Shown: positions 13,201-23,980 of the stretch, piece by piece
Position numbering within the stretch: the stretch's first letter is position 1
Layout: every line of letters starts with the position of its first letter
Origin: Lingula anatina
Taxonomy: Eukaryota; Brachiopoda; Lingulata; Lingulida; Lingulidae
Reading direction: 5' to 3'
Assembly: GCF_001039355.2 (NCBI RefSeq)
Contig: NW_019773981.1
Coordinates: 483,595-547,594, forward strand
Length of the DNA stretch: 64,000 nt
Made by a program: the position numbers and the translations under genes
The notes under the pieces: model-generated
Seen by the model: the letters and a program-made list of their open reading frames with translations, nothing else
What the model was told of the DNA's origin: nothing
Databases searched by the model: none

Positions 13201-16200
13201 ACCCCCTGTACCCCAAATACTCACTGGTATTAATTTTAATACTTTAAAGGAAATAAAAACAACTCACCTTTGTACCATAAAGCAAACTTTATGTGCCACT
13301 GCAAGTGCTTGAGAAGAGCTGCCTTATATTTGACTGGCTTGAAATGTTCATTGGGACACACAGCGCAATGCAGCAGGTTACACCGAGCATGCTCACCAGA
13401 GGGCAGCAACATGCAAGTATCATCTTCACAAGAAGCCACCAACTCATCCACAGACTTGACGATGCTTTTGTGAGGAAATGCGATATGAAGAAGACTACCC
13501 TTTTTCAGCTCTAAAAAAAGAAGCAGAAATGACTTTCAACAGCAAAAAATATGCCCAATTCATGACAGAAGAGCCAAGAGGTGCAGTTCTTAATTGCAGC
13601 CTCCCCTCTTGTGAAGGATTTGTCTCAACTGGCCAAGTACTGTACTTGTCAGTGAGTCATGCTTCAAAGAATATCTATCATTTGAAGTAAGACTTGCTCA
13701 TAAATATATTTCATCAGATTGTACAGCTATTGAGGTATGAACTTGGGATGGATGTTCCATCATAAAATATTGGGACAGTTCTCTTACAAATCTCTTTTTC
13801 TACAAGCTAAATCTTATCAATAAGTTTAAATAACCTCTTTAACTTTTATTAAAAAGCTGTAAAATATGGCAGTTGTGTACCCCCTTAATTTCTCCTAATA
13901 AATAACTCAAGAGAAAACAAGTGAATATCAAATACCTGCAGATTTATCATCACTGGGCTCATCTGCCTCATCATTTTCTCCACCAGATGGTACTTCCACA
14001 CTTCCATCAAGATGAGCCGGTTCCAAGTGCCCCAGCAGGTGGTCTATGAAGAGGTCTCTTTCAAGACAGGTGGCAGCACACTCAGGACAGTGCCAGTGGA
14101 GGGAGGCCTTCTCACTGGGATTGGGATAGATATCCCCCAGCTGACAGCTCACAAGTTTCTTGTCTGCAATAGATTTAAATAGATATTCTAATTAAGTTAA
14201 ATTTTCTAACAGTAAGGACAAATCAGGGACAAATCTCACAGCTTGAAAGGATTACTTTTGGCCGAAACCGGGGATACTGGAAACGAATGCGATGGTAAGG
14301 TAGAATACATTTCTCTGTGCTCCTAAACTTTTCTTTAAAATAACAGTTTAAAGGTGGTATGAACACCTTGCTTTATTGTCAAGCATTCACCAGTGCATAA
14401 AATGGTAAGCATTGCCTGACGGTGGAGATGCCCGGCATGACATTGACACAGCAATCCTCCTATGACCCCAAAAGGTTAGGAAACTGTTTAATTAGCATCA
14501 TACCAATTACTATTATAATAGTTAGGTGTTTAGCTAAAACTTATAATGATACAGTGAGGCAAGTAGAGTTCTATGATTTCTAGCAACATAATGTACCTTT
14601 ATAAGGCACAGAATTGTCCATGTGGCCACTGATATGCGTGGAAAACTCCTCCATATTGACAGTTGGCTGGAATGCGGCCACTGGACACAGTGGGCAGTGG
14701 CGTCCACCACAGTCACAAAACTCGGGGTCGCAGATGCTAAGTCTGACCAAATCCTGCTGACCACTGACCAGTGAGATGTGAGGGTGCTTGACCGAAGTGA
14801 CCGTCCCCTTGGCCAAAGCTGAAATTACAACAACAGAGCTTTACTTCATGAAGAATCAGATTTTTCATTTAAAAAAAGCAGTTTGTTTCTGAATTAATAA
14901 CTGAATGGCTGTTTATTTATCATTAAGTACAGCCTTAATGTATATCAGAAATGGACCAATTATGAACACTTAACTTCAGTTTCGGTGATGGAATCGATAT
15001 ATATATACTGAATGGGAAAAGAACTATGCTTTTTTACTCCTCTTACAAAAAATAAACAGTATATTTGCTATTGTGTTAACATGAGTAAAATACAGATTTA
15101 GCTTTGAAAAGTTGCTAAAATGCTAGACATCTGACTGATACATGAAAATGCAAAGGATTTACTTTTCTGTCAAAATATTAAATACCCAACTGGATTTACA
15201 GAATGACAATTTCCTTATAAATCTTTCAATCTAGATACCTGCTATTTTTGTATCTGCAGTTTCATCTACGTGTTCCTTTTCTTCTTCCTTCTCTTCTTCT
15301 ACTACTTCTTTTGCTTCTTCTTGTTCTGCCTCAGTGCTAATTCCTTTCCTTATCTTTTTTATACCTGAAACATATGAGCCCCTGGTCTATATCCTTACAA
15401 GCACACTGAACTCAGAAATGAAACTTGAAACATATGGTGCCAAATAAAACATATATTATCTGTAAATAGCACGTAGAATGGGTCATATATTCTCAACTCA
15501 GATTAAAGCAATAATAACTCTTCGTTTCAGCCAAAAAATGAATTTTCCTGGAGTAAACAACAATTTTCCCATACTTACCAATGGTTAATGAATCCATTTT
15601 TACATTCAAAGTTAGTCCCTGGTTTTTTTCTAAAAAGTTTGTTTTTTTATTAAAATCTCTTAAGAGATTTTAACAGAGTATAGACATCAATGGAGGTCAT
15701 GTGGTCTAAAGACAAGTTCAAATATCAGAATAAAAGCTATAAATGCTGTTTTTGTGGTAAAACAGAATATATTATATTTCTATGAGTTATTCACAAGGTT
15801 TTTATTGTAAAATATAGGTCTCATACGAAGAGTTATTATCCCTTTAAGTGAACCTGAGACTACTGGATCCCTCTTTTCTCCCACCCCCACAATACATACA
15901 ATTTTCTTAAAACCAAAAGCCCTACTAGTATGCACCCTCAAAATTGGAAAAGGACAACAAAGGCTTGAAGCCCACAGAATATCTTATCATATGTTAAATA
16001 GTAAATTAAAGTGGTTGGAGAAAAATCAAAGATGAACATTTTGACCCCCTTTCATTTGTTGCTGTTACATGTATCATGAATTCACCATTTGCAAATTTTA
16101 TCAAATCTTACGTGAAAGCAATCATGTTAATTTCAAAAAAGACTACATTTAACTGGTGCTACACACACATGCACATACACTTCATTCTTTTCAAGTGAAC

Positions 16201-19200
16201 ACAACTTGCTCACATTAAGAGAATATTACAACTCACTCATATTTACTTAGGAAATGATCTGGTTCCTAAGAATCTGGTGAAAACAACCTTGAGAAAATAG
16301 TTTAAAAACTTACCATNGTTTTTTTATTAAAATCTCTTAAGAGATTTTAACAGAGTATAGACATCAATGGAGGTCATGTGGTCTAAAGACAAGTTCAAAT
16401 ATCAGAATAAAAGCTATAAATGCTGTTTTTGTGGTAAAACAGAATATATTATATTTCTATGAGTTATTCACAAGGTTTTTATTGTAAAATATAGGTCTCA
16501 TACGAAGAGTTATTATCCCTTTAAGTGAACCTGAGACTACTGGATCCCTCTTTTCTCCCACCCCCACAATACATACAATTTTCTTAAAACCAAAAGCCCT
16601 ACTAGTATGCACCCTCAAAATTGGAAAAGGACAACAAAGGCTTGAAGCCCACAGAATATCTTATCATATGTTAAATAGTAAATTAAAGTGGTTGGAGAAA
16701 AATCAAAGATGAACATTTTGACCCCCTTTCATTTGTTGCTGTTACATGTATCATGAATTCACCATTTGCAAATTTTATCAAATCTTACGTGAAAGCAATC
16801 ATGTTAATTTCAAAAAAGACTACATTTAACTGGTGCTACACACACATGCACATACACTTCATTCTTTTCAAGTGAACACAACTTGCTCACATTAAGAGAA
16901 TATTACAACTCACTCATATTTACTTAGGAAATGATCTGGTTCCTAAGAATCTGGTGAAAACAACCTTGAGAAAATAGTTTAAAAACTTACCATCTTCTGC
17001 TAGAGCATTGTAATCAATAGTCTTACGAGTTCTCGAAGACTTTCGTGGTACAAATTCTTCATCTACAGCCAAGTACTTTCGCTTCCTAGACATAGCACCT
17101 GGAAAAAAGGTTAGGAGAAGTCACATGCTGATTTTATACTATCTAGAGTTTTTAATGAGCACTTTCATAATTGCTGATGTGAGGGGGGGAAAAGGCAAAG
17201 AATCATACACCTAAAGTAACTAGAGGATCAGAGAGGCGATACCACCTCCGGATATTGTACCACCAGCTGGAATAATCCCTTTCAGAGCAAAAATCTCTTT
17301 GTAATACTTGTACAGGAGAACATCTCCTTTGATTTAATGATCTTTGCTCCAAATGGACCATACTACCAGTGTTCTTATTCACCTAACTGAGAAACCAGTA
17401 TCCTCCGCCCCTCTTTTTCTGGTGGTGCCTTGCCTTCATGCAGCACTGCAATGTGGTTGACAATCTGTGGCTTTGATGCCATCGTGTCTCCACATTCGGG
17501 ACAGTGGAAGTGGCCACGTTTGAATGTCTTGCCTGTTCCAGGACAATCAAGTTTGCACTCACATATGATCAAACCTGTAAAAAATGATAAAGCCTGCTAA
17601 TATGAAAAAACATAATATATACCTGAAACATTACTGATGTTGCTTCTATACCTGAAACATTATTCATACACTGAACTTTTATTTCTCAGCACTCACATTA
17701 GATAGGGAAATTCTATAAGACAAAATAATTACAATGACAGTTTAACAACATGCCTGTTAAAGACTAAAAACCTTCACTGCCTTTAACCAGTTCTTACCTT
17801 TATACTTGTAGCTATGCCTGAAGTGCCAGCTCAGGTGTTTTAGAGTCTGTGTCTTGTTGGAAGGTTTGAAGTGTTCTAGTGTACACATTGGGCAGTGGTG
17901 TTTGTGACAGCCACAGGACCAGTCAGTGCACCCCGTCAGACGGGGACTCTCGTCACTCCGGAGGATGGAAACATGGGGCTGATGAAGAAGAAAAGTGAGT
18001 ATGTTGATTACTCTATTAATTCAGAATTGCGGGTCTGTAGACAAGGAGGGGGGGAGGTGATTAAGGTCAGACTAACCTACAAGCTAGGCTGTTGTAAAAT
18101 CAGACATATGCTACATAAAGCCATGCATGGGTTTCTAAATGCCTGAGGTAGGTTAAATAATAATGTATAATTTTTTCAGTTCACAAAACAACCTACTGTG
18201 CACACAGAATTGTGTACACTGGAAGTTGCATGGTCAATGTGATAATTCAAAATTTTGCTTCAAGGCAGAAAACAATCTCTTACATCCTTCTTGCATTCAG
18301 AAATCCATATACGCCTTGGCCAATTGACCTCATGATAGTGTGTATAAGAATTCACAATGCCACACAGTAAATGGAGACAAGCAACTCTGTCTACAAAAAA
18401 AACTGGTTGCTTTACAGGAGTGTGTGAGTTGAAGCACTAGGTATATTTGTAAGGTAAAGATTTGAGAGAATCACAGTGGTTGTGCAAGCTGGTTGTCACT
18501 TTACGCTTTTTTTTTCTGTTATCCTCCAAGTGGTAGTACAGCAGTGTCCGATATGCAGGTGTTAATGGGGGGCGTCTCGATAGTCTGAGGGTTCATTGGT
18601 CCGAAGGTTCATTGGTCCGAAAAACGGTAACATTTTCATCGGTTTTTTAATCAAGGGTTCATTGGTCCAAAGGTTCTGTAGTGAACATTCGGACCAATGA
18701 ACCTTCGGACTGTTGAACCTTCGGACTATTGCTATGGCCCCTGTTAATGTATGAAAATCCGTACAAAAAATGAAGGTATGGTGTGATTTCAAACAAGCAC
18801 TTGAACAAGTGGAGTTTCGATACAATCCCTTGGTGAGTACCACAGTAAGAATGGAGGTTGGGGCACATAAAAATGTACACTCGGTAAAGACCTAACTGCG
18901 TTGCACAGATGAGAATATTTACATTACAAAAAAATGTTTAAGTAAACTGAGCTAATGTGGCATCATGAAAATGAACGTCCATTGAAATATAACGCGGTTC
19001 ACCATGTTCAATTTGGAATGCTATCATAACTAGAATACCGAGACTACTTTAACCAATAATAAATGTAGGACTCCATACTTTCGAAAGGTTTCATATTAAA
19101 TATACGATTAAGTTGAAATCGCTTTCAAATTGTATTGGTGATAGATGTTAAATCAGTGCGATGACGACCGCCATTTTAGTCTGCTACAGAGTAAAACCCC

Positions 19201-19241
19201 ACCTGTTTAATTTGGTAATCCTCACTCTCCTCTTCTGCCAT
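4300..19241 (-). CDS. Multi zinc-finger protein with five tandem two-exon modules
   Basis: Complete gene model of 22 exons, 4,320 coding bases, 1,439 residues. Exons in order: 19203-19241, 17798-17978, 17383-17574, 16991-17098, 15239-15364, 14597-14818, 13936-14163, 13268-13510, 12550-12759, 11917-12160, 11365-11498, 10802-10963, 10462-10623, 9933-10040, 9135-9284, 8746-8834, 8248-8430, 7292-7897, 6310-6516, 5699-5914, 5088-5243, 4300-4653. All junctions are GT-AG and in phase. The start MAEEESEDYQ is the only ATG in the first exon. Exon 4 carries SRKRK and exon 5 a long Glu/Lys run, consistent with nuclear location. Exons 2-15 hold five paired Cys/His modules (see separate entry). Exons 18-22 hold 12 C2H2 fingers such as YECDICGKRF...H-x3-H, two of them split by phase-0 introns; the eleventh ends RRHRC (C2HC type). 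The C-terminus has an EGQGQGQSQGQ stretch. Nucleic-acid or protein binding is inferred from the fingers; I do not recognise an orthologue. Confidence 0.88.
6902..7240 (-). mobile_element. TTAA-flanked MITE, copy 1 (intron 18 of the zinc-finger gene)
   Basis: Bounded by TTAA on both sides. The right end reads GAGTTGTAATCCCTTTAA and the left end is a diverged inverted form. The body matches the copies at 15503 and 61646, including the 'accaatggttaatgaatcca' segment. No coding capacity. Strand is given relative to the copy at 61646. Confidence 0.75.
10204..10245. repeat. (GT)n microsatellite
   Basis: Alternating GT with a short GC-interrupted tail in the intron between exons 13 and 14 of the zinc-finger gene. 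Confidence 0.9.
12330..12495 (-). mobile_element. TTAA MITE, truncated copy 2
   Basis: The sequence from 'gtagccatatatgaag' to 'gttacccttttTAA' matches the right half of the MITE copies at 6902 and 15503 and ends in TTAA. The left half is missing or too diverged to see. It lies in an intron of the zinc-finger gene. Confidence 0.55.
15503..15847 (-). mobile_element. TTAA MITE, copy 3
   Basis: Flanked by TTAA at 15503-15506 and 15844-15847. The ends are inverted repeats of the form AGxxATAATAACTCTTCG. It contains the internal palindrome CTCTTAAGAG. It lies in the intron between exons 4 and 5 of the zinc-finger gene and overlaps the start of the assembly duplication. Confidence 0.8.
15641..16993. 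repeat. 676-bp direct duplication around a single N (likely assembly artefact)
   Basis: Bases 15641-16316 recur at 16318-16993 with no difference that I could see, and the one N at 16317 lies exactly between them. This is what two overlapping contig ends look like when joined without merging. The second copy holds a partial MITE (16318-16524). The duplication is intronic except for the last three bases, which belong to exon 4, so the protein model is not affected. Confidence 0.85.
18585..18742. repeat. Cluster of direct and inverted TTCATTGGTCCGAA repeats
   Basis: The motif GGTTCATTGGTCCGAA occurs three times in direct orientation (the third copy varied), followed by the inverted form TTCGGACCAATGAACC and two shorter inverted variants. 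The block can fold into a hairpin and lies in intron 1 of the zinc-finger gene. The short open frames across it come from the repeat. Confidence 0.75.
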
Positions 19242-21550
19242 CTTCCCTGAATATCGTCAGAGTGATCTACTTATGTTAGTGCTACAGTTTTTTCGTGTTC
19301 ATCAATTCGTAAAAATACCTAGTATGCAAAATTTCGCGCTGAAACTTTGCACTATGTTACAAGCGCGAGGAAGGTCTTAGGTCTTCCTCACGCGCAAATA
19401 AGCTATATATAAAGTAGAGATTGGATAAATAGAACGCCCTAAAATCATAAACGGTTTTAGACTTGTAAAAATTACATTTGCTTTAACATTAGGATAAAAA
19501 TACATTTGATTTAGAAAAATGTAAATGGGTAAATGATTATTGTCACTCGTATGCTTTATCATTCAATGTGCAATTTACTATTTGATGCTTCCGCATTACG
19601 GTAAATGACACATTTATGTACAGCCCGGTATTCTCATACGATGGCAGCTCATGACCTATGTTCACAGCTGGCGGACCTTAAAATACAGCACAGTGCCCCA
19701 CCCTTATGAAAAAATAATTGAAGGTTTGGGGGGATTTTGGCGGGATTCATATGGCCAAACTTTATGTTCTAATGTAGCTTCTTTTTTTTTTTTAGCTTTA
19801 TAGGCATTCAGAATACAACCGAGAATAGAAGCATCCATAAGTCTGCGACTACAGCTATCTTACACCGTTACCACAGGCCTGTGATACAATCTGAAAATGT
19901 GTAGGAACTGTGGGTGTAACCTAGACAACATTCCCATAGACACCATCGGCCCAGAAGATCGATCCAACTCTGCGGGGAGTCTCGCTGAGTACAATCAGCT
20001 TAACTGAATGACCCGCCTTCTCTTAATTGTTTCCAGCGTAGGCCTACTCGTATAGCCTAATCACCAGCTTTTGTGTCAGGAGGAGGCGTCATTCATTTAA
20101 GCTGATTGCACTCAGCGAGAGTCCCCGCAGAGTTGGATACGCAGACTGATTTGTCTATGGGAATGGGCCCTAGATGGCGATGTCACAAACTCTTAAAATA
20201 ATTTCTTTTCAAACCATTTTAAACTTCCTGCTCTTCTAATGGGTTTTGAAGACGGGGGTTTCCCAAATCTTGAAAGTAATTGGCACTTTGCCCAGATAAA
20301 TTTGTTTTCGTTTCGGTTAAAAGGCCTGCCATTGATGGGAGGCTCTATAGCTACTTTGTTAATCTACTTCAACCGGGAATCATTTTACAAGTTTGTATAT
20401 ATTTTCTTGCTTTGTATTCAACGTCACACTGAACTTAAGTAAGACGACATCAGTGCCTTAAAAGATCAACACGCACATTTAAGTGTTGATTAAAAATGAG
20501 GGAGACCCAGCCAAGTTTATTATTTTAGACATTTCACACGCCCCGTTCTTTTTCAATAGGCGGTTATTCCCCCGACGGCTCAGTTGCAAACATTGACATT
20601 AAAATTGTCTTTGTTTTGATTGACAAGTAGGCTATATTGCGAAAGCCACTGCGGTTTGGGGAGTATTTTACACTCATAACCTGTTTCAAGGTTAGGGGAT
20701 ATTTTTGAGCCTAAATATTTTTTCGACGTCTGACTTCCCGTAGAGGGTGATGGAGACAAGGCAAATCAAGATGAATATCTAGACTATTCACCAGTCTCCA
20801 GGTTTATTAAACAGTAAATAATATGATTCGGCGAGAAGGTGAGAATTAAGCATTTAAAATGCAAATATTGTGGGTATTTTGGCAATAAATACTTAAATAC
20901 GTGAGAGAGAAAAAAGCCAGCGCCAGAGTATCTATTACTCAATACAAAGTGGGAACAAATAAGGCTCTGATGGTTAAAATATACCATTTATTCACAAATA
21001 CTGGGTTTACCTTAAAAGCCTTCTGCCAAAACAACTGCGTAATAATGTGTACGTGTTTTGTATTTGTGCACTTGGCTTCGACGACATAGATCACTGACAC
21101 TTTTCTCTTCACTTCAATCGTCTTGACACACGTTTGTTCGCATTCCCGATTATGAACAATAGGGATAACAAAAAGAAAAATACATTTTAGCTCAAGCAAG
21201 CCTAAAATTATGAATTTGTATACTGCGATACTACAGACCAGAGATAACAATCGTAATGCGGCTGTTTACAAACCGGACATATTTTTTCTTTCTATTAAAG
21301 CTTTGAAGACAGAGGGAATTTCCGACATTTAAAAATATGGCATTCAGCCAGGACAGAAAAATCTGTAAATAACTTGATTAATAGCTCGGCGAAGTACATA
21401 ACTTCCTGCAATCGGGGGTTATTTTACGTGAGTAATCGATTTTCAGTGATGGAGAATGTCACGGGTGTAAATTTGGCTGCAGTTCAGGCTATCTGCATCT
21501 ATTTCTGTAAAAGCGTTCACTGAAATGATATTCTGGCTCCAGTTACAGAG
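19242..21550. other. Upstream region of the zinc-finger gene
   Basis: It should hold the 5' UTR and promoter of the zinc-finger gene just above 19241. No TATA box stands out. Beyond that I see the foldback element at 19929-20165 and otherwise unremarkable AT-rich sequence with no supported gene. Confidence 0.5.
19929..20165. mobile_element. Foldback MITE with terminal inverted repeats of about 85 bp
   Basis: The left arm begins CATTCCCATAGACA and contains TCCAACTCTGCGGGGAGT and CAATCAGCTTAA. The right arm is the inverse complement of all three blocks in the same order. The unpaired loop is only about 70 bp, so nearly the whole element can form a hairpin. It has no ORF. Superfamily is not determined. 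Confidence 0.8.
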
Positions 21551-22030
21551 TCATAGTCCTAATGGGGCGAGGATCACAAGCACAATAATTCCCACTATAA
21601 CTGGGATGGCAATGGTGCGACATCCCCATTTAGCAAATCTGACGCGTTTGAACAACCCCTTCTTCTTTCTGGCTGGTTGATCTTGGGCATCGTCTGATAT
21701 CAGTGGCGAGTTTGAATTTTCTGAGCTGTTTCTGTTGCGCTTGGGTCGCTTCTGAAGCCTTTTCGACTCTTCCGCCGGGTTTTCGCTGTCAATTTTCCCG
21801 TGATCGTTCGTGTCGGTGTCCTTGCTGGAAGTGGAAGGCGAAGATGCGGCAAATGCTGCCATACCTCCAACTAAAAGCATAACAGGGTTTGCCCCTCTGT
21901 CGGCATACTTGCGTGTTAAATGAGGATTGTTTACGCGACCACCTCTTTTTGCATATCGCTTTTCTTCGTCTTCTGCTTTACGTGAATCCCAGTCATCGCG
22001 ACGGTCTCGACTTTCGCGCCTGCATGCCAT
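21551..22030 (-). CDS. Small tail-anchored-type protein, family member 1 (159 aa)
   Basis: Uninterrupted ORF from ATG in fair context (CTCCATGG). Seen: Arg/Asp-rich start, then EKRYAKRGGRV, NPHLTRKYADRGANP and a Gly/Ala-rich segment (LLVGGMAAFAAS, residues about 52-63). A hydrophilic middle leads to SSENSNSPLISDD, the basic patch KKKGLFKRVRF near residues 122-132, and a C-terminal hydrophobic stretch (IAIPVIVGIIVLVILAPLGL) ending at the last residue. The same order of blocks occurs in the genes at 25851 and 28197. No signal peptide is visible, so a tail-anchored topology with the N-terminus in the cytosol is inferred. A splice-acceptor-like sequence (ccagttttccag) ends 16 bases before the ATG, suggesting a 5' UTR intron. 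I do not recognise the family; no function is claimed. Confidence 0.75.
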   Translation of the reverse strand: MACRRESRDRRDDWDSRKAEDEEKRYAKRGGRVNNPHLTRKYADRGANPVMLLVGGMAAFAASSPSTSSKDTDTNDHGKIDSENPAEESKRLQKRPKRNRNSSENSNSPLISDDAQDQPARKKKGLFKRVRFAKWGCRTIAIPVIVGIIVLVILAPLGL

Positions 22031-22313
22031 GGAGCGCTGGTACTGGAAAACTGGATTTACATATATATCAAACTTTCAGCAAATCCTCAGCTTTGGGAAT
22101 GAATTCGTTTTTAGGATTCAATCTGGAAATACGAAATATATAATAAATGTCATTCCCCTTTAAGATTAAACCACGACCAAGATATTTGATAATTTCAGTT
22201 GGCGTTCAGCAATTTGTCTCTTTAATCGAAAACAAAATCTTAGATTTTCGTATTCTTCAGTAATTTTTGCAAACATCCGCCGCACGTTTTTGTGTGTTCT
22301 TATGTGCGTGTGG

Positions 22314-22319
<6 letters not shown>

Positions 22320-22352
<33 letters not shown>
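22320..22352. repeat. (GA)n microsatellite
   Basis: Sixteen or so uninterrupted GA units upstream of the small tail-anchored gene 1. Open frames of Ser-Leu or Glu-Arg runs here are repeat artefacts. Confidence 0.95.
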
Positions 22353-22355
<3 letters not shown>

Positions 22356-22747
22356 AAAACAAGATGGTCCGCAGACTAGCAATGCCGACTAACCCCTTGA
22401 TGTTCACCCCGCCTGCACACGCGCAGTCCCTGCAGGGGCCTAGAAACTTCGGAGAGGAGATTCAACCCGTCTAATGGCGCGTGTGGGGAGCATCAAAGAA
22501 TTGGACGGCTTCCTTTTAAGTGAGGTCGGCCATTTTAAGTCTGCGGATCTGTTAGTCATCGGATCATCTTGTTCTGAATGCTTTCAGAGAGAATAAATTG
22601 CATGTTTACTGTAAAAACTTACGTAAACTCGGGCCGCTGAACTGGACGAACCCTGTTCCCCTGTCTAGCAAAGCAATTGCTATTAGTGAAGTAATATATG
22701 GTGGAAATTCACCAGCCAGACACTCAATAATAAATTAAAATATAAAA

Positions 22748-23207
22748 AATCAATCGGTGTTATGTACAGGTACTACAAAAGGAATAATCAATCGCTTTTG
22801 TGACAACTGATCTGGCGACGTGCCAAGGAAAGGTTTGGCACACACTCATAAAGTAAGCTTACAATTACGTGACGGGTTATCAAGGCACATCACCATACTA
22901 CAAATTGAAAGTAATCGATTGTGTCGTTATTCCTATGTCTTATAAGCAATAAAGACCATACGAAGTAATATTAAGATTGAAATATTGCATTTTTTCCACT
23001 TCCAAGCATCATCACAGCCGTCCAAAATACGTTTAAGCAAATATAATTCTCCACCTATATTTATTCAATATCACATCCCAGTCGGTGCCTAGATGTATAT
23101 TCCAAGAATGGTTATTTTTATCCAGGTTTAATCAGCTGTGAACAGTATTTTTCAGTGGGTACTAACATCATAATTTGTGAAATGCAAAAAGAAATTCTTT
23201 AAAAGCA
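22748..23207 (+). repeat. Direct repeat, unit A (about 460 bp)
   Basis: Shares a long series of blocks in the same order with 23490-23980, such as 'gacaactgatctggcgacg', 'ataaagaccatacgaag' and 'cagtcggtgcctagatg'. The last 140 bases are nearly identical; the first half is more diverged and carries indels. No ORF is conserved between the units. Confidence 0.85.
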
Positions 23208-23489
23208 TGTTTTAGGAACACGCATCTTTGTTTGGTCCACTGTATAATGCTAGCAGATTTCTGTCGGTCTAATTTGACTCCCGGGGGTAGGGGTGGGGTG
23301 AGGGAGAGAAAGGGGGTATGGGGGGGGGGGGAAGCGCAGAAATGAATTCCATACCGCATTATGTTGAGTCCGTGTCTTGTGGACTGCTCGCTAAGACGAT
23401 TCTCTCATCCTTATCTAAGTTCCCTTTTCTCATACACATGTAATATAGTCAAGAGTGCACTAATAACAACAATTCAAAATATATTTTAA

Positions 23490-23980
23490 AAAAAATCGGG
23501 GTTTTATATAAGCACTACAAGGGGTATCACCAATGACTTTTGTTGACAACTGATCTGGCGACGAGCCATGAAAATATTAGATTTCTAATGGAGGTTTTTG
23601 CACACATTCGTTAAGTCAGCATACAATCACGTGAACGGGTTATCAAGGTACGTCACCATACTTCAAACTGAAAGTTATCAACTGCGTCGTAATTTTTATG
23701 TTTTATACTCAATAAAGACCATACGAAGTAGGTATAAGATTGAAATATTTCATTTTTCAACTTCCAAACATCGTTACATTATAACAGCCGTCCGAAATTC
23801 AGTTAGATAAATATAATCCTCCACCTAGTCTTTATTCAAATATCACTTCCCAGTCGGTGCCTAGATGTATATTCCAAGAATGGTTATTTTTATCCAGGTT
23901 TAATCAGCTGTGAACAGTTTTTTCAGTGGGTACTAACATCATAATTTGTGAAATTCAAAATTAAATTTCTTAAAAACATC
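23490..23980 (+). repeat. Direct repeat, unit B (about 490 bp)
   Basis: Second copy of the unit at 22748-23207, separated from it by about 280 bp of unrelated, G-rich sequence. It has small insertions relative to unit A. Either an old tandem duplication or two insertions of one non-coding mobile element. Confidence 0.85.

Larger units (their letters stand above)
9135..17978 (-). repeat. Five tandem two-exon Cys/His modules inside the zinc-finger gene
   Basis: Each module has part A and part B. Part A begins near P-H-(I/V/K)-S, has a variable Cys-rich stretch, then HC-(P/A)-x-C, about 15 residues, H-x3-H, and usually ends Y-K-G. Part B begins with a C-x(3-9)-C stretch, then H-(F/W/Y)-HCPxC, 12 residues, H-x3/4-H. 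Module 1 is 17383-17978; module 2, 13936-14818; module 3, 12550-13510; module 4, 10802-12160; module 5, 9135-10623. In modules 4 and 5 part A is split over two exons. Almost all introns here are phase 1 (A/B, B/next A), so the exons are symmetrical and can be duplicated without frame loss. Modules 1 and 2 are separated by a basic exon and an acidic exon. This is a C2H2-like array with longer spacing than classical fingers. I do not recognise it as a named domain. Confidence 0.75.
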
